Source: JACKBK01 sp963707275
GTDB taxonomy: Bacteria > Chloroflexota > Anaerolineae > JAAEKA01
Direction: 5' to 3'
Length of the DNA: 64,000 nt
Assembly (NCBI GenBank): GCA_963707275.1
Contig: CAVPPH010000005.1
Span: 62,001-126,000 of the forward strand
Shown here piece by piece: positions 53,533 through 62,657 of this stretch (positions are counted from its first letter, which is position 1; every line of letters starts with the position of its first letter). Position numbers and translations under genes: made by a program. The notes under the pieces were generated by a model. It saw only the letters and a list, made by a program, of their open reading frames with translations. It had not been told where the DNA came from and made no database searches.

Positions 53533-54590
53533 ATGCGCACGATCTGGTGGGACAGACGGTCAGGTCATGATGATCGACCAGCGCGTACTGCCGCTGGAAC
53601 TGGCTATTGTCTCTTATGACGACTACCACGCGGTGGCGCAGGCGATCACCGACATGGTGATCCGCGGCGCGCCGGCGATTGGCGCGGCCGGTGGGTTCGC
53701 AATGGCGCTGGCGGCCCGGCAGTCGGATGCGACCAGCCGTGATGCGCTGCTGGCCGACCTCGGGCAGGCCAAGCTGGTGCTGGACGCTGCTCGTCCCACC
53801 GCAGTTAACCTGGCGTGGGCGACCAGCCGGCTGTTAGAACTGGCGCGCAACGGCAACTCCCTGCAGATGGGCGACATTCCCGTGGCGTTGCTGGCCGAGG
53901 CGCAGCGTCTGGCCGACCAGGATGTCGAGATCAACCGGCGAATGGGCGCCAACGGCGCAACGGTGGTGCCGCATGGGGCCAATATTTTACACCATTGCAA
54001 CACCGGCTCGCTGGCAGCCGTCGATTACGGCACTGCGCTGGGCGTGGTGCGCGCGGCCTGGGAACAGGGCAATCCGGTGCATGTCTGGGTGGATGAGACC
54101 CGCCCGCGGCTGCAAGGCGCGCGTCTGACCGCCTGGGAGCTGATGGAAGCCGGCATTCCCATGCACCTGATCGCCGACAACGCGGCCGGCCATCTGATGC
54201 GCGCCGGCAAGGTGGACGTGGTGATCTTCGGCGCGGACCGGGTGGCAGCCAACGGCGACGTGGCCAACAAGGTCGGTTCCTACAAGCTGGCAGTGCTGGC
54301 CAAGGAAAACGGCCTGCCCTGCTACAGCGTCGCACCGACATCGACCATCGACCTTGAAACCGCGACCGGCGATGACATCCCTATCGAAGAGCGCGAGTCT
54401 GAGCGAGGTGACTCACATCAACGGCGTGCAGATCGCGCCCGACAATGTGCCGGTCTACAACCCGGCCTTCGACGTGACGCCGCACCGCTACATCACCGGC
54501 ATCGTCACTGAGGAAGGCGTCTGTTACCCGCCGTTTACGGAGAGCCTGCGCCGGGCGAAGGAAGCGGCCGAGGCGCGAATTCGTGGATGA
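53533..54590 (+). CDS. mtnA: S-methyl-5-thioribose-1-phosphate isomerase (two frameshifts)
   Basis: MtnA isomerises methylthioribose-1-phosphate to the ribulose form in methionine salvage. Seen: VMMIDQRVLPLELAIVSYDD, MVIRGAPAIGAAGGFAMALA, RPTAVNLAWATSRLLELA, ILHHCNTGSLAAVDYGTALG with the catalytic Cys, VDETRPRLQGARLTAWELME, DVVIFGADRVAANGDVANKV with the catalytic Asp, and TSTIDLETATGDDIPIEERE. Frame breaks lie near 53549 (tgg-g-aca) and 54395. It ends FDVTPHRYITGIVTEEGVCY. It is directly under the SAM-I riboswitch and overlaps the next gene by eight bases. Confidence 0.95.
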
Positions 54591-55572
54591 GATCTTTTGT
54601 GCCGACTCGCGGCGCATGACCGCGCTGGCTGACGAATCGGTGCAGCTTGTCGTCACGTCGCCGCCGTACAACGTCGGCATTGCCTATGCCAACCACAGCG
54701 ACGACCTGCCGCTGGAGGAGTACCTGGCGTTTCTCAACGAAGTATGGCGCGAGTGTTACCGGGTGTTGACGCCCGGCGGCCGGCTGTGCATCAACGTCGC
54801 TAACACTGACCGCAAGCCTTACCTCCCGCTCAACGCACTGATCACCACGGAGATTCTGCGAGCGGCGCGTGAGGAAAGCCTGAACTGGCTGATGCGCGGC
54901 GAGATCATCTGGGACAAGGGCGCGAGCGCCGGCGTCAGCACCGCCTGGGGCAGCTTTGCCAGCTCGTCCGACCCGGTGCTGCGCGATGTACATGAGTACA
55001 TCATGATCTTCTCCAAGGAGAGCTTCAGGCTGGACGGCGGCGGCAAGACCGGCATCAGCGGCGGGCAGTTCGTGGACTGGACGCGAAGCATCTGGCGACC
55101 GGAGGAGCTGGATGGCAGAGACCAGCGGTCAGAAATCAGAGGTCAGAAGTCAGATGGCCAGGAGACATTTGTTAGCCTGGAAGATTTGCAGCGCAAGCTG
55201 GCTGGCAAGTTGAAGGACGCTCGCAAGCGCGGCAAAGACGACCCGTGGATTGCCGAGTCGATGGCCAGGACGGCCTGGCAGCATTTCAGCCGGCCGGGCG
55301 AAGGCATCTGGTCGATGACCACCGAGTTGGGAGTCGGTCATCCCGCTCCATTTCCCACGGAGCTGCCGCGGCGGCTGATCAAGTTGTACACCAGGCCGGG
55401 CGATCTGGTCCTGGATCCGTTCATGGGTGCTGGCGCGACCGCTGTAGCCGCGCTGCAGGAAGATCGCCATTACGTCGGCTACGACATCTCGTCTGATTAC
55501 TGCAAGATGGCGAGAAACCGGATAGCGACGGTTGCTGCAACCGTCGCACTGAAGGAAAAAGAAAACAGATGA
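54583..55572 (+). CDS. Site-specific DNA methyltransferase (beta-type, N4-cytosine or N6-adenine)
   Basis: A 329-residue DNA methylase. The catalytic LVVTSPPYNVG (TSPPY) precedes the SAM-binding LVLDPFMGAGATAVAALQED, the order of beta-class enzymes. EIIWDKGASAGVSTAWGSFA and EYIMIFSKESF are conserved between them. The central target-recognition region includes residues encoded by four heptads (55127-55154). No restriction enzyme gene is next to it, so it looks orphan. GTG 54583 overlaps the mtnA stop, implying cotranslation under the SAM riboswitch. The target site is unknown. Confidence 0.85.
   Translation: MDEIFCADSRRMTALADESVQLVVTSPPYNVGIAYANHSDDLPLEEYLAFLNEVWRECYRVLTPGGRLCINVANTDRKPYLPLNALITTEILRAAREESLNWLMRGEIIWDKGASAGVSTAWGSFASSSDPVLRDVHEYIMIFSKESFRLDGGGKTGISGGQFVDWTRSIWRPEELDGRDQRSEIRGQKSDGQETFVSLEDLQRKLAGKLKDARKRGKDDPWIAESMARTAWQHFSRPGEGIWSMTTELGVGHPAPFPTELPRRLIKLYTRPGDLVLDPFMGAGATAVAALQEDRHYVGYDISSDYCKMARNRIATVAATVALKEKENR
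55127..55154 (+). repeat. Four tandem heptads (TCAGA core) inside the methyltransferase gene
   Basis: GGTCAGA AATCAGA GGTCAGA AGTCAGA, in frame, encoding SEIRGQKSD. Same size and sequence style as the heptads in the riboswitch. Confidence 0.75.
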
Positions 55573-56621
55573 GCATCGTTGTAACCGGTTCGGTAGCGTT
55601 TGACTACCTGATGACATTCCCCGGCAAGTTCCGGGACCAGATCCTGCCTGAGCACCTCAACAAATTGAGCGTCAGCTTTCTGGTTGACAATAAGCAGAGT
55701 TTCCGCGGCGGCACGGGGCCGAACATCGCCTATAACCTGGCGCTGCTGGGTAACCGGCCCGTGCTGTTCGCCACAGCCGGTCGCGACTTCCATGAGTTCC
55801 GCACCTGGCTGGAAGAACAGGGCGTTGACACGTCGGCCATGGGCGTCTTCGAGGACGAGTTTACCGCCACCTTCAGCGTCATCACCGACCTGGAACAGAA
55901 CCAGATCGCCAGCTTCCACACCGGCGCGATGGCGCGGGCACGCGAGCTGTCGATTCGCCAGCTCAACGGGCGCGCTGATCGACATGGTGATCGTCTCTCC
56001 CAACGATCCGGCGGCCATGCACGCCTATCCACAGGAGTGCTGCGAGCTCGGCATCCCGTTCATCTTTGACCCGAGCCAGCAACTGGCGCGCATGAACGGC
56101 GAGCAACTGATCGAGTCGATGCGCGGCGCCAGCGTGCTGACGGTCAACGAATACGAGTTCGAGATGGCGCGCCAGAAGACCGGCATGGACGAACAGGCGA
56201 TGTTGGAGCTGGTGGACACCATCGTGATGACACGGGCCGCGCAGGGATCGACAGTGATCGGGCGCGGGTTCCGCATCGATGTGCCCGCTGCGCCGACCGA
56301 CCGTCTGATTGATCCGACCGGCGGCGGCGATGCCTACCGCGCCGGGTTGCTGACCGGTCTGGTGCGCGGCTATCCCTGGGAAGTAACCTGCCGGCTGGCC
56401 AGTCTGGCTGCCACCTACGTGGTTGAGCAAAACGGTACCATGAGCCATCAGCTACAGCCTGCCGCAGTTTGTCGCTCGCTACCGCAGTACTTTCGGCGAC
56501 ACGCCGGAGCTGGACGACCTGCTGGCAACAGCGGTCCACGCGCAGACGCCCGATCTGGCCGGCACTGCAGTGGGGCGCCTGGGAAATCGGCGTTCGAGCG
56601 ACCGGGCTGCCTACGCGGTGA
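55569..56621 (+). CDS. PfkB-family kinase, adenosine-kinase-like (three frameshifts)
   Basis: About 350 residues after corrections. Seen: SIVVTGSVAFDYLMTFPGKF, SFRGGTGPNIAYNLALLGNR (GG signature), HEFRTWLEEQGVDTSAMG, then VIVSPNDPAAMHAYPQEC, FIFDPSQQLARM, TVNEYEFEMARQKTG and DPTGGGDAYRAGLLTGL with the catalytic Asp. The closest groups are adenosine kinases and related sugar kinases. Breaks lie near 55970 (ggg-c-gcg), 56450 (cag-c-tac) and 56577. Four bases overlap the methylase end. Next to ahcY and metK, removal of adenosine from SAH hydrolysis is a sensible role. Confidence 0.85.
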
Positions 56622-57449
56622 CCTTAACAACCGACAAGCAGAAAATCCACGCCTTCCTGCAGCGCGATCCGGTCTACGCGGCCTACGCGATCGGCGACCT
56701 GGAGGACGCGATGTTCGCCGACACCGCATGGTATCTGGCCGAGACGGACGGTGCAGCCTGCGGGCTTGCCTTGCTTTACAGCGGGCTGGAGCCGCCGATA
56801 CTGTTGACCATGGGCGAGCCGGGCGCTGTGGCGGCCGGGCTGGCGGAGATGCCGCTGCCCGAACGCATCTACATGGCGGCGCAGTGCGAGCACCTGCCGG
56901 CCATCGAGGGCGTGTACGATTTCTCGGCGACCGCGTGCGGCCCATGGTACGAATGACGGTGACGGTGGAGACGTTTCGTGCGGCGACGGTTTGGCGGAGC
57001 AGACGGGCGGGGAGACCTTGCCCCTACGTGCGGCGACTGGGAGCGGACGACCTGCCGGCAGTGGAGGCGCTGTACCGGCATGGCGGGTCGTATGCGCCCG
57101 ATGCATTTCATCCGAGGCAGGTGATCGGATGGCGTCTTTTTCGGCGTGCTGGCGTCGGGGTCATCGTCGCAACGCGAGGAATTGCTGGCTGTGGCAGGCA
57201 CGCACCTGATCGCGCCTAACTGGGGCGTTGCTGCCGTTGGCAACGTCTTCACCCACCCGGCATGGCGCAGGCAAGGGCTAGGACGACTGGTCACCAGCGC
57301 AGTGACGCAGGAATTGCTGGCAGCGCGGCATGTTGGTTGTGCTCAACGTGGATCAAGGCAACGCCGCCGCGATCCACATCTACGAATCGCTTGGCTACCG
57401 GACACATTGTCCGTACGTTGAAGGCATTGGAAGTGTGTTAGTTCGATAG
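56618..57449 (+). CDS. GNAT-type acetyltransferase (several frameshifts)
   Basis: About 275 residues spread over several frames. The N-terminal half has IHAFLQRDPVYAAYAIGDLE and ERIYMAAQCEHLPAIEGVYD, as in two-domain GNAT proteins. The acetyl-CoA-binding half shows GVAAVGNVFTHPAWRRQGLG with the Q/RxxGxG/A loop, RLVTSAVTQELLA, then LVVLNVDQGNAAAIHIYESL and YRTHCPYVEGIGSV. Frame changes lie near 56930, 57150 and 57325. GTG 56618 overlaps the kinase stop. The substrate is unknown. Confidence 0.7.
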
Positions 57450-57570
57450 TGCGTTAGTTCGGCAGTGCGATAGCAAAGAACTGGCACACTACCTCACCAA
57501 AGAACTACCGAACTAACGCACCAAAGAACTATCGAACTAAAGTACTACCGAACTACCAAACCAAACACGA
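57434..57570. repeat. Imperfect inverted heptad-like repeat upstream of ahcY
   Basis: TTAGTTCGATAGTGCGTTAG on the left is partly complementary to CTAACGCACC...ATCGAACTAA on the right. Units such as CGAACTA and AGAACTA recur every 7-9 bases. It fills the gap between the acetyltransferase and ahcY and could fold into a long hairpin. Confidence 0.65.
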
Positions 57571-57581
57571 GGTGACAAAAC

Positions 57582-58842
57582 GTGAATTACGACATCAAAG
57601 ACATCAAGCTGGCCGAGGAGGGCCGGTTCCGAATGCAGTGGGCAGCGCGCGAGATGCCGGTGCTCAACCTGTTGGAAGAGCGTATGGGCAAGAAGCCGGC
57701 CGCTGGAGCGGCCTGCGCGTCAGCGCGTGCCTGCACGTGACCACTGAGACCGGCAACCTGATGCGGGTGCTGCAGGCCGGCGGCGCGGACGTGGTGCTGA
57801 CCGCCAGCAACCCGCTGAGCACCCAGGACGACGTGGCCGCCGCGCTGGTGGCCTACAACGAGATGCCGGTCTACGCCATCAAGGGCGAGGACAACGACAC
57901 CTACTACGAGCATCTCTACGCCGCCCTGGACCACAAGCCGCACATGACCATGGACGACGGCTGCGACCTGCTGGCAACCCTGCACAGCAAGCGGCCCGAG
58001 CTGCTGGACACGGTGATCGGCGGCACCGAGGAGACCACCACCGGCGTCATCCGCCTCAAGGCCATGGCCAAGGACGGCGCGCTGAAGTACCCGGTCATCG
58101 CCGTCAACGACGCCATGACCAAGCACCTGTTCGACAACCGCTACGGCACCGGCCAGAGCACGCTGGACGGCATCATCCGCGCCACCAACATCCTGCTGGC
58201 CGGCAAGAACTTCGTGGTCGGCGGCTACGGCTGGTGCAGCCGCGGCATCGCGATGCGCGCCAAGGGGCTGGGCTCCAACGTCATCGTCACCGAGGTCGAC
58301 CCGCTGAAGGCGCTGGAGGCGGTCATGGACGGCTTCCGCGTCATGCCGATGATGGAGGCCGCCGCCATCGGCGACATCTTCTGCACCGCCACCGGCGACA
58401 TCCACGTCTTCGACAAGCGCCACTTCGAGGTGATGAAGGACGGCGCGATCATGGCCAACTCCGGCCACTTCAACGTCGAGATCAACATCCCGGCGCTGGA
58501 GGAGATGAGCAAGGAGTGGCGGCGGGTGCGCCACCAGCTTGACGAGTACGTGCTGACCGACGGACGCCGGCTCTACCTGGCCGGCGAGGGCCGTCTGGTC
58601 AACCTGGCTGCCGCCGAGGGCCATCCGGCCAGCGTGATGGACATGAGCTTCGCCAACCAGGCCCTGAGCGCCATCTACATGCGCGAGCACGCCGCCGAGC
58701 TGCCCAACGACGTCTTCCCGGTGCCGCAGCCGATCTGGACCAGGAGATCGCGCGCCTCAAGCTGCACGCGATGGGCGTCAACATCGACGTGCTGACCGGC
58801 GAGCAGGAAGCGTATCTCTCGTCCTGGACGGAAGGCACGTAG
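57582..58842 (+). CDS. ahcY: Adenosylhomocysteinase (frameshifts near both ends)
   Basis: AhcY splits SAH to adenosine and homocysteine with bound NAD. GTG 57582 follows GAGGTGA. Seen: IKLAEEGRFRMQWAAREMPV, RVSACLHVTTETGNLMR, GADVVLTASNPLSTQDDVAA, DDGCDLLATLHSKRPELLDT, GGTEETTTGVIRLKAMAKDG, NDAMTKHLFDNRYGTGQSTL, NAD-binding FVVGGYGWCSRGIAMRAKGL and GDIHVFDKRHFEVMKDGAIM. The C-terminus in the last frame is KLHAMGVNIDVLTGEQEAYL. Two +1 breaks lie near 57695 and 57708, one more near 58735. It is the shorter, archaeal/thermophile-like type. Confidence 0.95.
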
Positions 58843-58860
58843 ACCAATAGCAGTTGTTCA

Positions 58861-58903
58861 AGTGTCAGGTGTCACGCAATCTGAAGAGGTGGCACCTGAC
58901 ACT
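58861..58903. repeat. Inverted repeat AGTGTCAGGTG / CACCTGACACT
   Basis: Perfect 11-base arms enclosing 21 bases, just after ahcY; possibly its terminator. It resembles the GGTGACAGTCACC family in style. Confidence 0.65.
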
Positions 58904-59045
58904 CATTTTGAACCACAGTTCGCTACCGTACACGCAGTGCTATTGTCACCCTGAACGAATCCGACACGTGCCTCTCGGCAAACTACGGGAATCCGTCGAA
59001 TGGCGTTGCGAACCGGCGGCGATCGACGCAAACTCTCTGAACCAC

Positions 59046-59081
59046 CGGAGATGGATTGCTTCGCCGATGCCTCGCAATGAC
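59046..59081. repeat. Dispersed GATTGCTTCGCC..CTCGCAATGAC element
   Basis: GGAGATGGATTGCTTCGCCG and CCTCGCAATGAC match a widespread bacterial intergenic repeat core (complement GTCATTGCGAGG...GAAGCAATC). Upstream, near 58947-58990, GTCACCCTGAACGAATCC looks like the companion end. The 355-base gap between ahcY and metK holds these elements and no gene. Confidence 0.5.
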
Positions 59082-59197
59082 ACATGATCACTGCCTAGTG
59101 CTTGACGAAGCTGGCAGCTTAACCCGTTCAGAATGACTGGCGAGCAGAGCGCTCGGTTGCGAAACACCATAAGAACAAGGAGCAAAGAGTTTCTCAA

Positions 59198-60418
59198 ATG
59201 AGCACAACTTTCATGAATTCCCCGCAGCTTTTCTACACCTCTGAGTCGGTGACCGAAGGTCATCCCGACAAGATGTGCGACCAGATCAGCGACGCGGTGT
59301 TGGATGCGATCCTCGCGCGAAGACCCCGACGCGCGCGTGGCCTGCGAGACGGCCGTGACCACCGGCCTGGTGCTGGTGATGGGCGAGATCACCACCAGCA
59401 CCTACGTGGACATCCAGGCGCTGGTGCGTCGAGGTCATCCGCGACATCGGCTACACGCGCGGCAAGTACGGCTTCGACGCCGAGACCTGCGGCGTGATCG
59501 TGTCGCTCAAGGAGCAGTCGGGCGACATCGCGATGGGCGTGGACGATGCGCTGGAGCACAAGACGCGGCGAGATGACCGACGCCGACATCGAGGCCATCG
59601 GCGCCGGCGACCAGGGCATGATGGTCGGCTACGCCTGCAACGAGACGACCGAGCTGATGCCGCTGCCGATCCATCTGGCCCACGGGCTGACCCGCCGCCT
59701 GACGCACGTGCGCAAGGACGGCACGCTGCCCTATCTGCGCCCCGACGGCAAGAGCCAGGTCACGGTGGAGTATCGACTACGGCAAGCCCAAGCGGGTGGA
59801 CACCATCGTCATCTCGACCCAGCACTCGCCCGACGTGGAGCAGAGCAAGATCAAGGATGACCTCTACAACCGGGTGATCAAGTACGTCGTTCCCAACGGC
59901 CTGCTGGACGAGCGCACGCAGGATCTTCGTCAACCCGACCGGACGCTTCGTCATCGGCGGACCGATGGGCGACGCCGGCGTCACCGGCCGCAAGATCATC
60001 GTGGACACCTACGGCGGCATCGGCCGGCATGGCGGCGGCGCCTTCAGCGGCAAGGATCCGACAAAGGTCGACCGCTCCGGCGCCTACATGGCCCGCTACA
60101 TCGCCAAGAACTGCGTGGCCGCCGGCCTGGCGGAGCGGCTGGAGCTACAGCTCAGCTACGCCATCGGCGTCGCGCAGCCGCTCTCGATCAGCGTCGAGAC
60201 CTTTGGCACCGGCAACATCTCCGACGCAGCGCATCATCGAGCTGATCAACGAGCACTTCGACATGCGCCCGGCCGCCATCATTCGCGACCTGGACCTGCG
60301 CCGGCCGATCTACCAGGCCACGGCCGCCTACGGCCACTTCGGTCGCACTGACATCGACGCCCCCTGGGAGCGCACCGACAAGTCTGAGATCCTGAGAGAC
60401 GCGGCAGGACTCGACTGA
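59198..60418 (+). CDS. metK: S-adenosylmethionine synthetase (six frameshifts)
   Basis: MetK makes SAM from methionine and ATP. Joined, about 400 residues: YTSESVTEGHPDKMCDQISD, VACETAVTTGLVLVMGEITT, GAGDQGMMVGYACNET, PIHLAHGLTRRL, VDTIVISTQHSPDV, NPTGRFVIGGPMGDAGVTGR, TYGGIGRHGGGAFSGKDPTK and a late AYGHFGRTDIDAPWERTDK. Extra single bases lie near 59315, 59430, 59568, 59775, 59923 and 60228, each with the protein continuing intact. This is the densest cluster of such breaks in the window. A perfect hairpin follows the stop. Confidence 0.95.
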
Positions 60419-60439
60419 ACCGGACACCCTCAGCGTTTT

Positions 60440-60476
60440 AAGGTGACAGTCACTTTCCGATAGTGACTGTCACCTT
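60440..60476. repeat. Perfect hairpin of the AAGGTGACAGTCACT family
   Basis: 15-base arms, AAGGTGACAGTCACT and AGTGACTGTCACCTT, with a seven-base loop, 20 bases after metK. It could end its transcript although no T-run follows. Same arms as at 14531-14595. Confidence 0.85.
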
Positions 60477-60509
60477 GTGTGTCACGCAGCGACCGAAATT
60501 CGTCTGCTA

Positions 60510-60538
60510 TTGCCCGCACTCATTTGCTACGGTATAAT
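60510..60538 (+). promoter_or_regulatory. Promoter TTGCCC-N17-TATAAT
   Basis: Ideal spacing; about 37 bases before ATG 60576. Same -35 as the EamA promoter. Confidence 0.75.
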
Positions 60539-60575
60539 GACGGGGAACTGAGGAAGGAACTGGTGCAGCACGGCC

Positions 60576-61558
60576 ATGCAAGCCCTCATCACAGGAATTG
60601 CCGGTTTCGCGGGCAGCCATCTGGCTGAGTATCTGATACGCAACACCGACTGCGCCGTCGCCGGGACCATTCACCGGCAGGACAGCCGGGTTGCGCACCT
60701 GCGCGACCACGTGGCGCTCTACCGGGTCGATCTGCGCGACGAGGCCGCGGTGGCCGAGTTGATCGCCGAGGTGCGTCCCGGGCTGATCTTCCACCTGGCC
60801 GCCCAGTCCTTCGTGCCCATCTCGTGGCAGCACCCCTGGATGACCTTCGAGCAGAACGTCCACGGCCAGGTCAACGTGCTGCAAGCCGTGGCCCAGCAGG
60901 AGCTTGATCCGCGGGTGCTGGTGGTCGGCTCCAACGAGGAGTATGGCCTGATCCGCCCGGAGGATCTGCCGGTGGACGAGGAGACTCCTCTCTGGCCAGC
61001 CAGCCCCTACGGCGTCAGCAAGGTGGCCCAGGATCTGATGGGCTGGCAGTACTTCCGCAGCTACGGCATTCCGGTCGTGCGGGTGCGTCCCTTCAACCAC
61101 ATCGGCCCGCGCCAGGGCGACCGTTTCGTGGCGCCCGCCTTTGCCCGCCAGATCGCCGAGGCGGAGGTTGGTATGCGCGAGGCGACGCTACGGGTCGGCA
61201 ACCTGACCGCCGTGCGTGACTTCACCGACGTGCGCGACATGGTGCGGGCCTACTGGCTGGCGCTGACCTGTGGCCAGCCGGGCGAGGTCTACAACATCGG
61301 CTCCGGCCAGGGCCGATCCATCGACGACCTGCTGGGCGGGCTGCTGGCGCTGAGCAGCGTCGAAGTTCACGGTCGAGCAGGATCCGGCGCGCATGCGGCC
61401 GTCCGATGTGCCGGAAAGCGTCTGTGACAGCGGGTCGCCTGCGGGCCGCCACCGGCTGGCAGCCGGAGATCAGTTTCGAGCAGAGCCTGCACGACATCCT
61501 GGCCGACTGGCGCGAGCGTGTGCGCCAACCGAGAGTCGGATGGACGACTGAGGAATGA
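60576..61558 (+). CDS. NAD-dependent epimerase/reductase, GDP-6-deoxyhexose type (two frameshifts)
   Basis: About 325 residues, extended SDR family. The Rossmann loop is QALITGIAGFAGSHLAEYLI; HLAAQSFVPISWQHPWMTFE, the Ser/Tyr/Lys site VVGSNEEYGLIRPEDLPV and SPYGVSKVAQDLMGWQYF, and RPFNHIGPRQGDRFVAPAFA follow. This pattern fits GDP-4-keto-6-deoxy-mannose reductases (RMD-like), the enzyme acting after Gmd. Breaks of +1 lie near 61364 (gtc-g-aag) and 61430. Gmd is encoded next, so together they would make a GDP-6-deoxy sugar such as GDP-rhamnose for surface polysaccharide. Confidence 0.85.
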
Positions 61559-61653
61559 GAGCTGCTGGCAGATTGCAGCCCCAATAGCGAATGGGAGAAC
61601 CAAATCCAATTCTTGCCATTGCAGTGGGACTTTGAGAGAACAGAGGACAAAGA

Positions 61654-62657
61654 ATGCCGAAAGCATTGATCACAGGAATTACCGGCCAGGACGGATCGTA
61701 TCTGGCCGAGTTTTTGTTCGAGCAGGGCTACGAGGTCCTGGGCATGGTGCGCCGCACCAGCACCATCAACTTCGACCGGATTCGCCACTTCCAGGACCAG
61801 GTGACACTGGTGCAGGGCGACCTGCTGGACCAGGTCTCGCTGATCAACATCCTGGAGGAGCACAAGCCGGACGAGGTCTACAACCTGGCGGCGCAGAGCT
61901 TCGTGCCGACCTCGTGGACGCAGCCGGTGCTGACCGGCGAGTTCACCGCGCTGGGCGTGACGCGCATTCTGGACGCGGTGCGGCTGGTGGATCCGAAGAT
62001 TCGCTTCTACCAGGCCAGCAGCAGCGAGATGTTCGGCAAGGTGCAGGAGGTGCCGCAGAGCGAGACGACCCCCTTCTACCCGCGCTCGCCCTACGGCGTC
62101 GCCAAGGTCTACGGCCACTGGATCACCATCAACTACCGCGAGAGCTACGACCTGTTTGCCTGCTCCGGCATCCTGTTCAACCACGAAAGTCCCCGGCGTG
62201 GCCTGGAGTTCGTGACCCACAAGATCACCAACGCGGTGGCGCGCATCAAGCTCGGCATCGACAGCGAGCTGCGGCTGGGCAACCTGGACGCCCGCCGCGA
62301 CTGGGGCTATGCGCCCGACTACGTGCGCGCGATGTGGCTGATGCTGCAGCAGGACGGGCCCGATGACTACGTCATCGCCACCGGTGAGACCCACTCGGTG
62401 CAGGAGTTCTGCGAAGAGGCGTTCAGGCTTCGTCGATCTCGACTGGCGGGAGCTACGTGGTGCAGGACGAGCGCTTCATGCGCCCGGCCGAGGTGGATCT
62501 GCTGGTGGGCGATCCCAGCAAGGCCGGCGAAAAACTCGGCTGGGAGCCGACTGTGACCTTCGGCGAACTGGTGCGGCTGATGGTGGATGCGGATCTGGAG
62601 GCGCTGAAGCGCAACGCGCACGTGCCGCATCTCGACCTACGCCTAGAAAAGCCATGA
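61654..62657 (+). CDS. gmd: GDP-mannose 4,6-dehydratase (two close frameshifts)
   Basis: About 333 residues. Seen: ALITGITGQDGSYLAEFLFE, VLGMVRRTSTINFDRIRHF, EVYNLAAQSFVPTSWTQPVL, RFYQASSSEMFGKVQEVPQS, SPYGVAKVYGHWITINYRES with the catalytic Tyr and Lys, GILFNHESPRRGLEFVTHKI and GNLDARRDWGYAPDYVRAMW, all diagnostic of Gmd. Extra bases near 62426 (ttc-a-ggc) and 62450 shift the C-terminus, which continues FMRPAEVDLLVGDPSKAGEK. It overlaps glmM by four bases. Confidence 0.95.

Noticed and set aside
56570..56956. PfkB kinase fused to the acetyltransferase, since one frame runs across the junction
   Set aside because: Shifting one base at 56577 restores a kinase ending in WEIGVRATGLPTR with a stop overlapping GTG 56618, the usual ATGA/GTGA coupling, so two genes are more likely.
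57434..57581. An SAH riboswitch upstream of ahcY
   Set aside because: I could not find the conserved SAH-riboswitch core; the stretch is made of AACTA/TAGTT heptad-like repeats.
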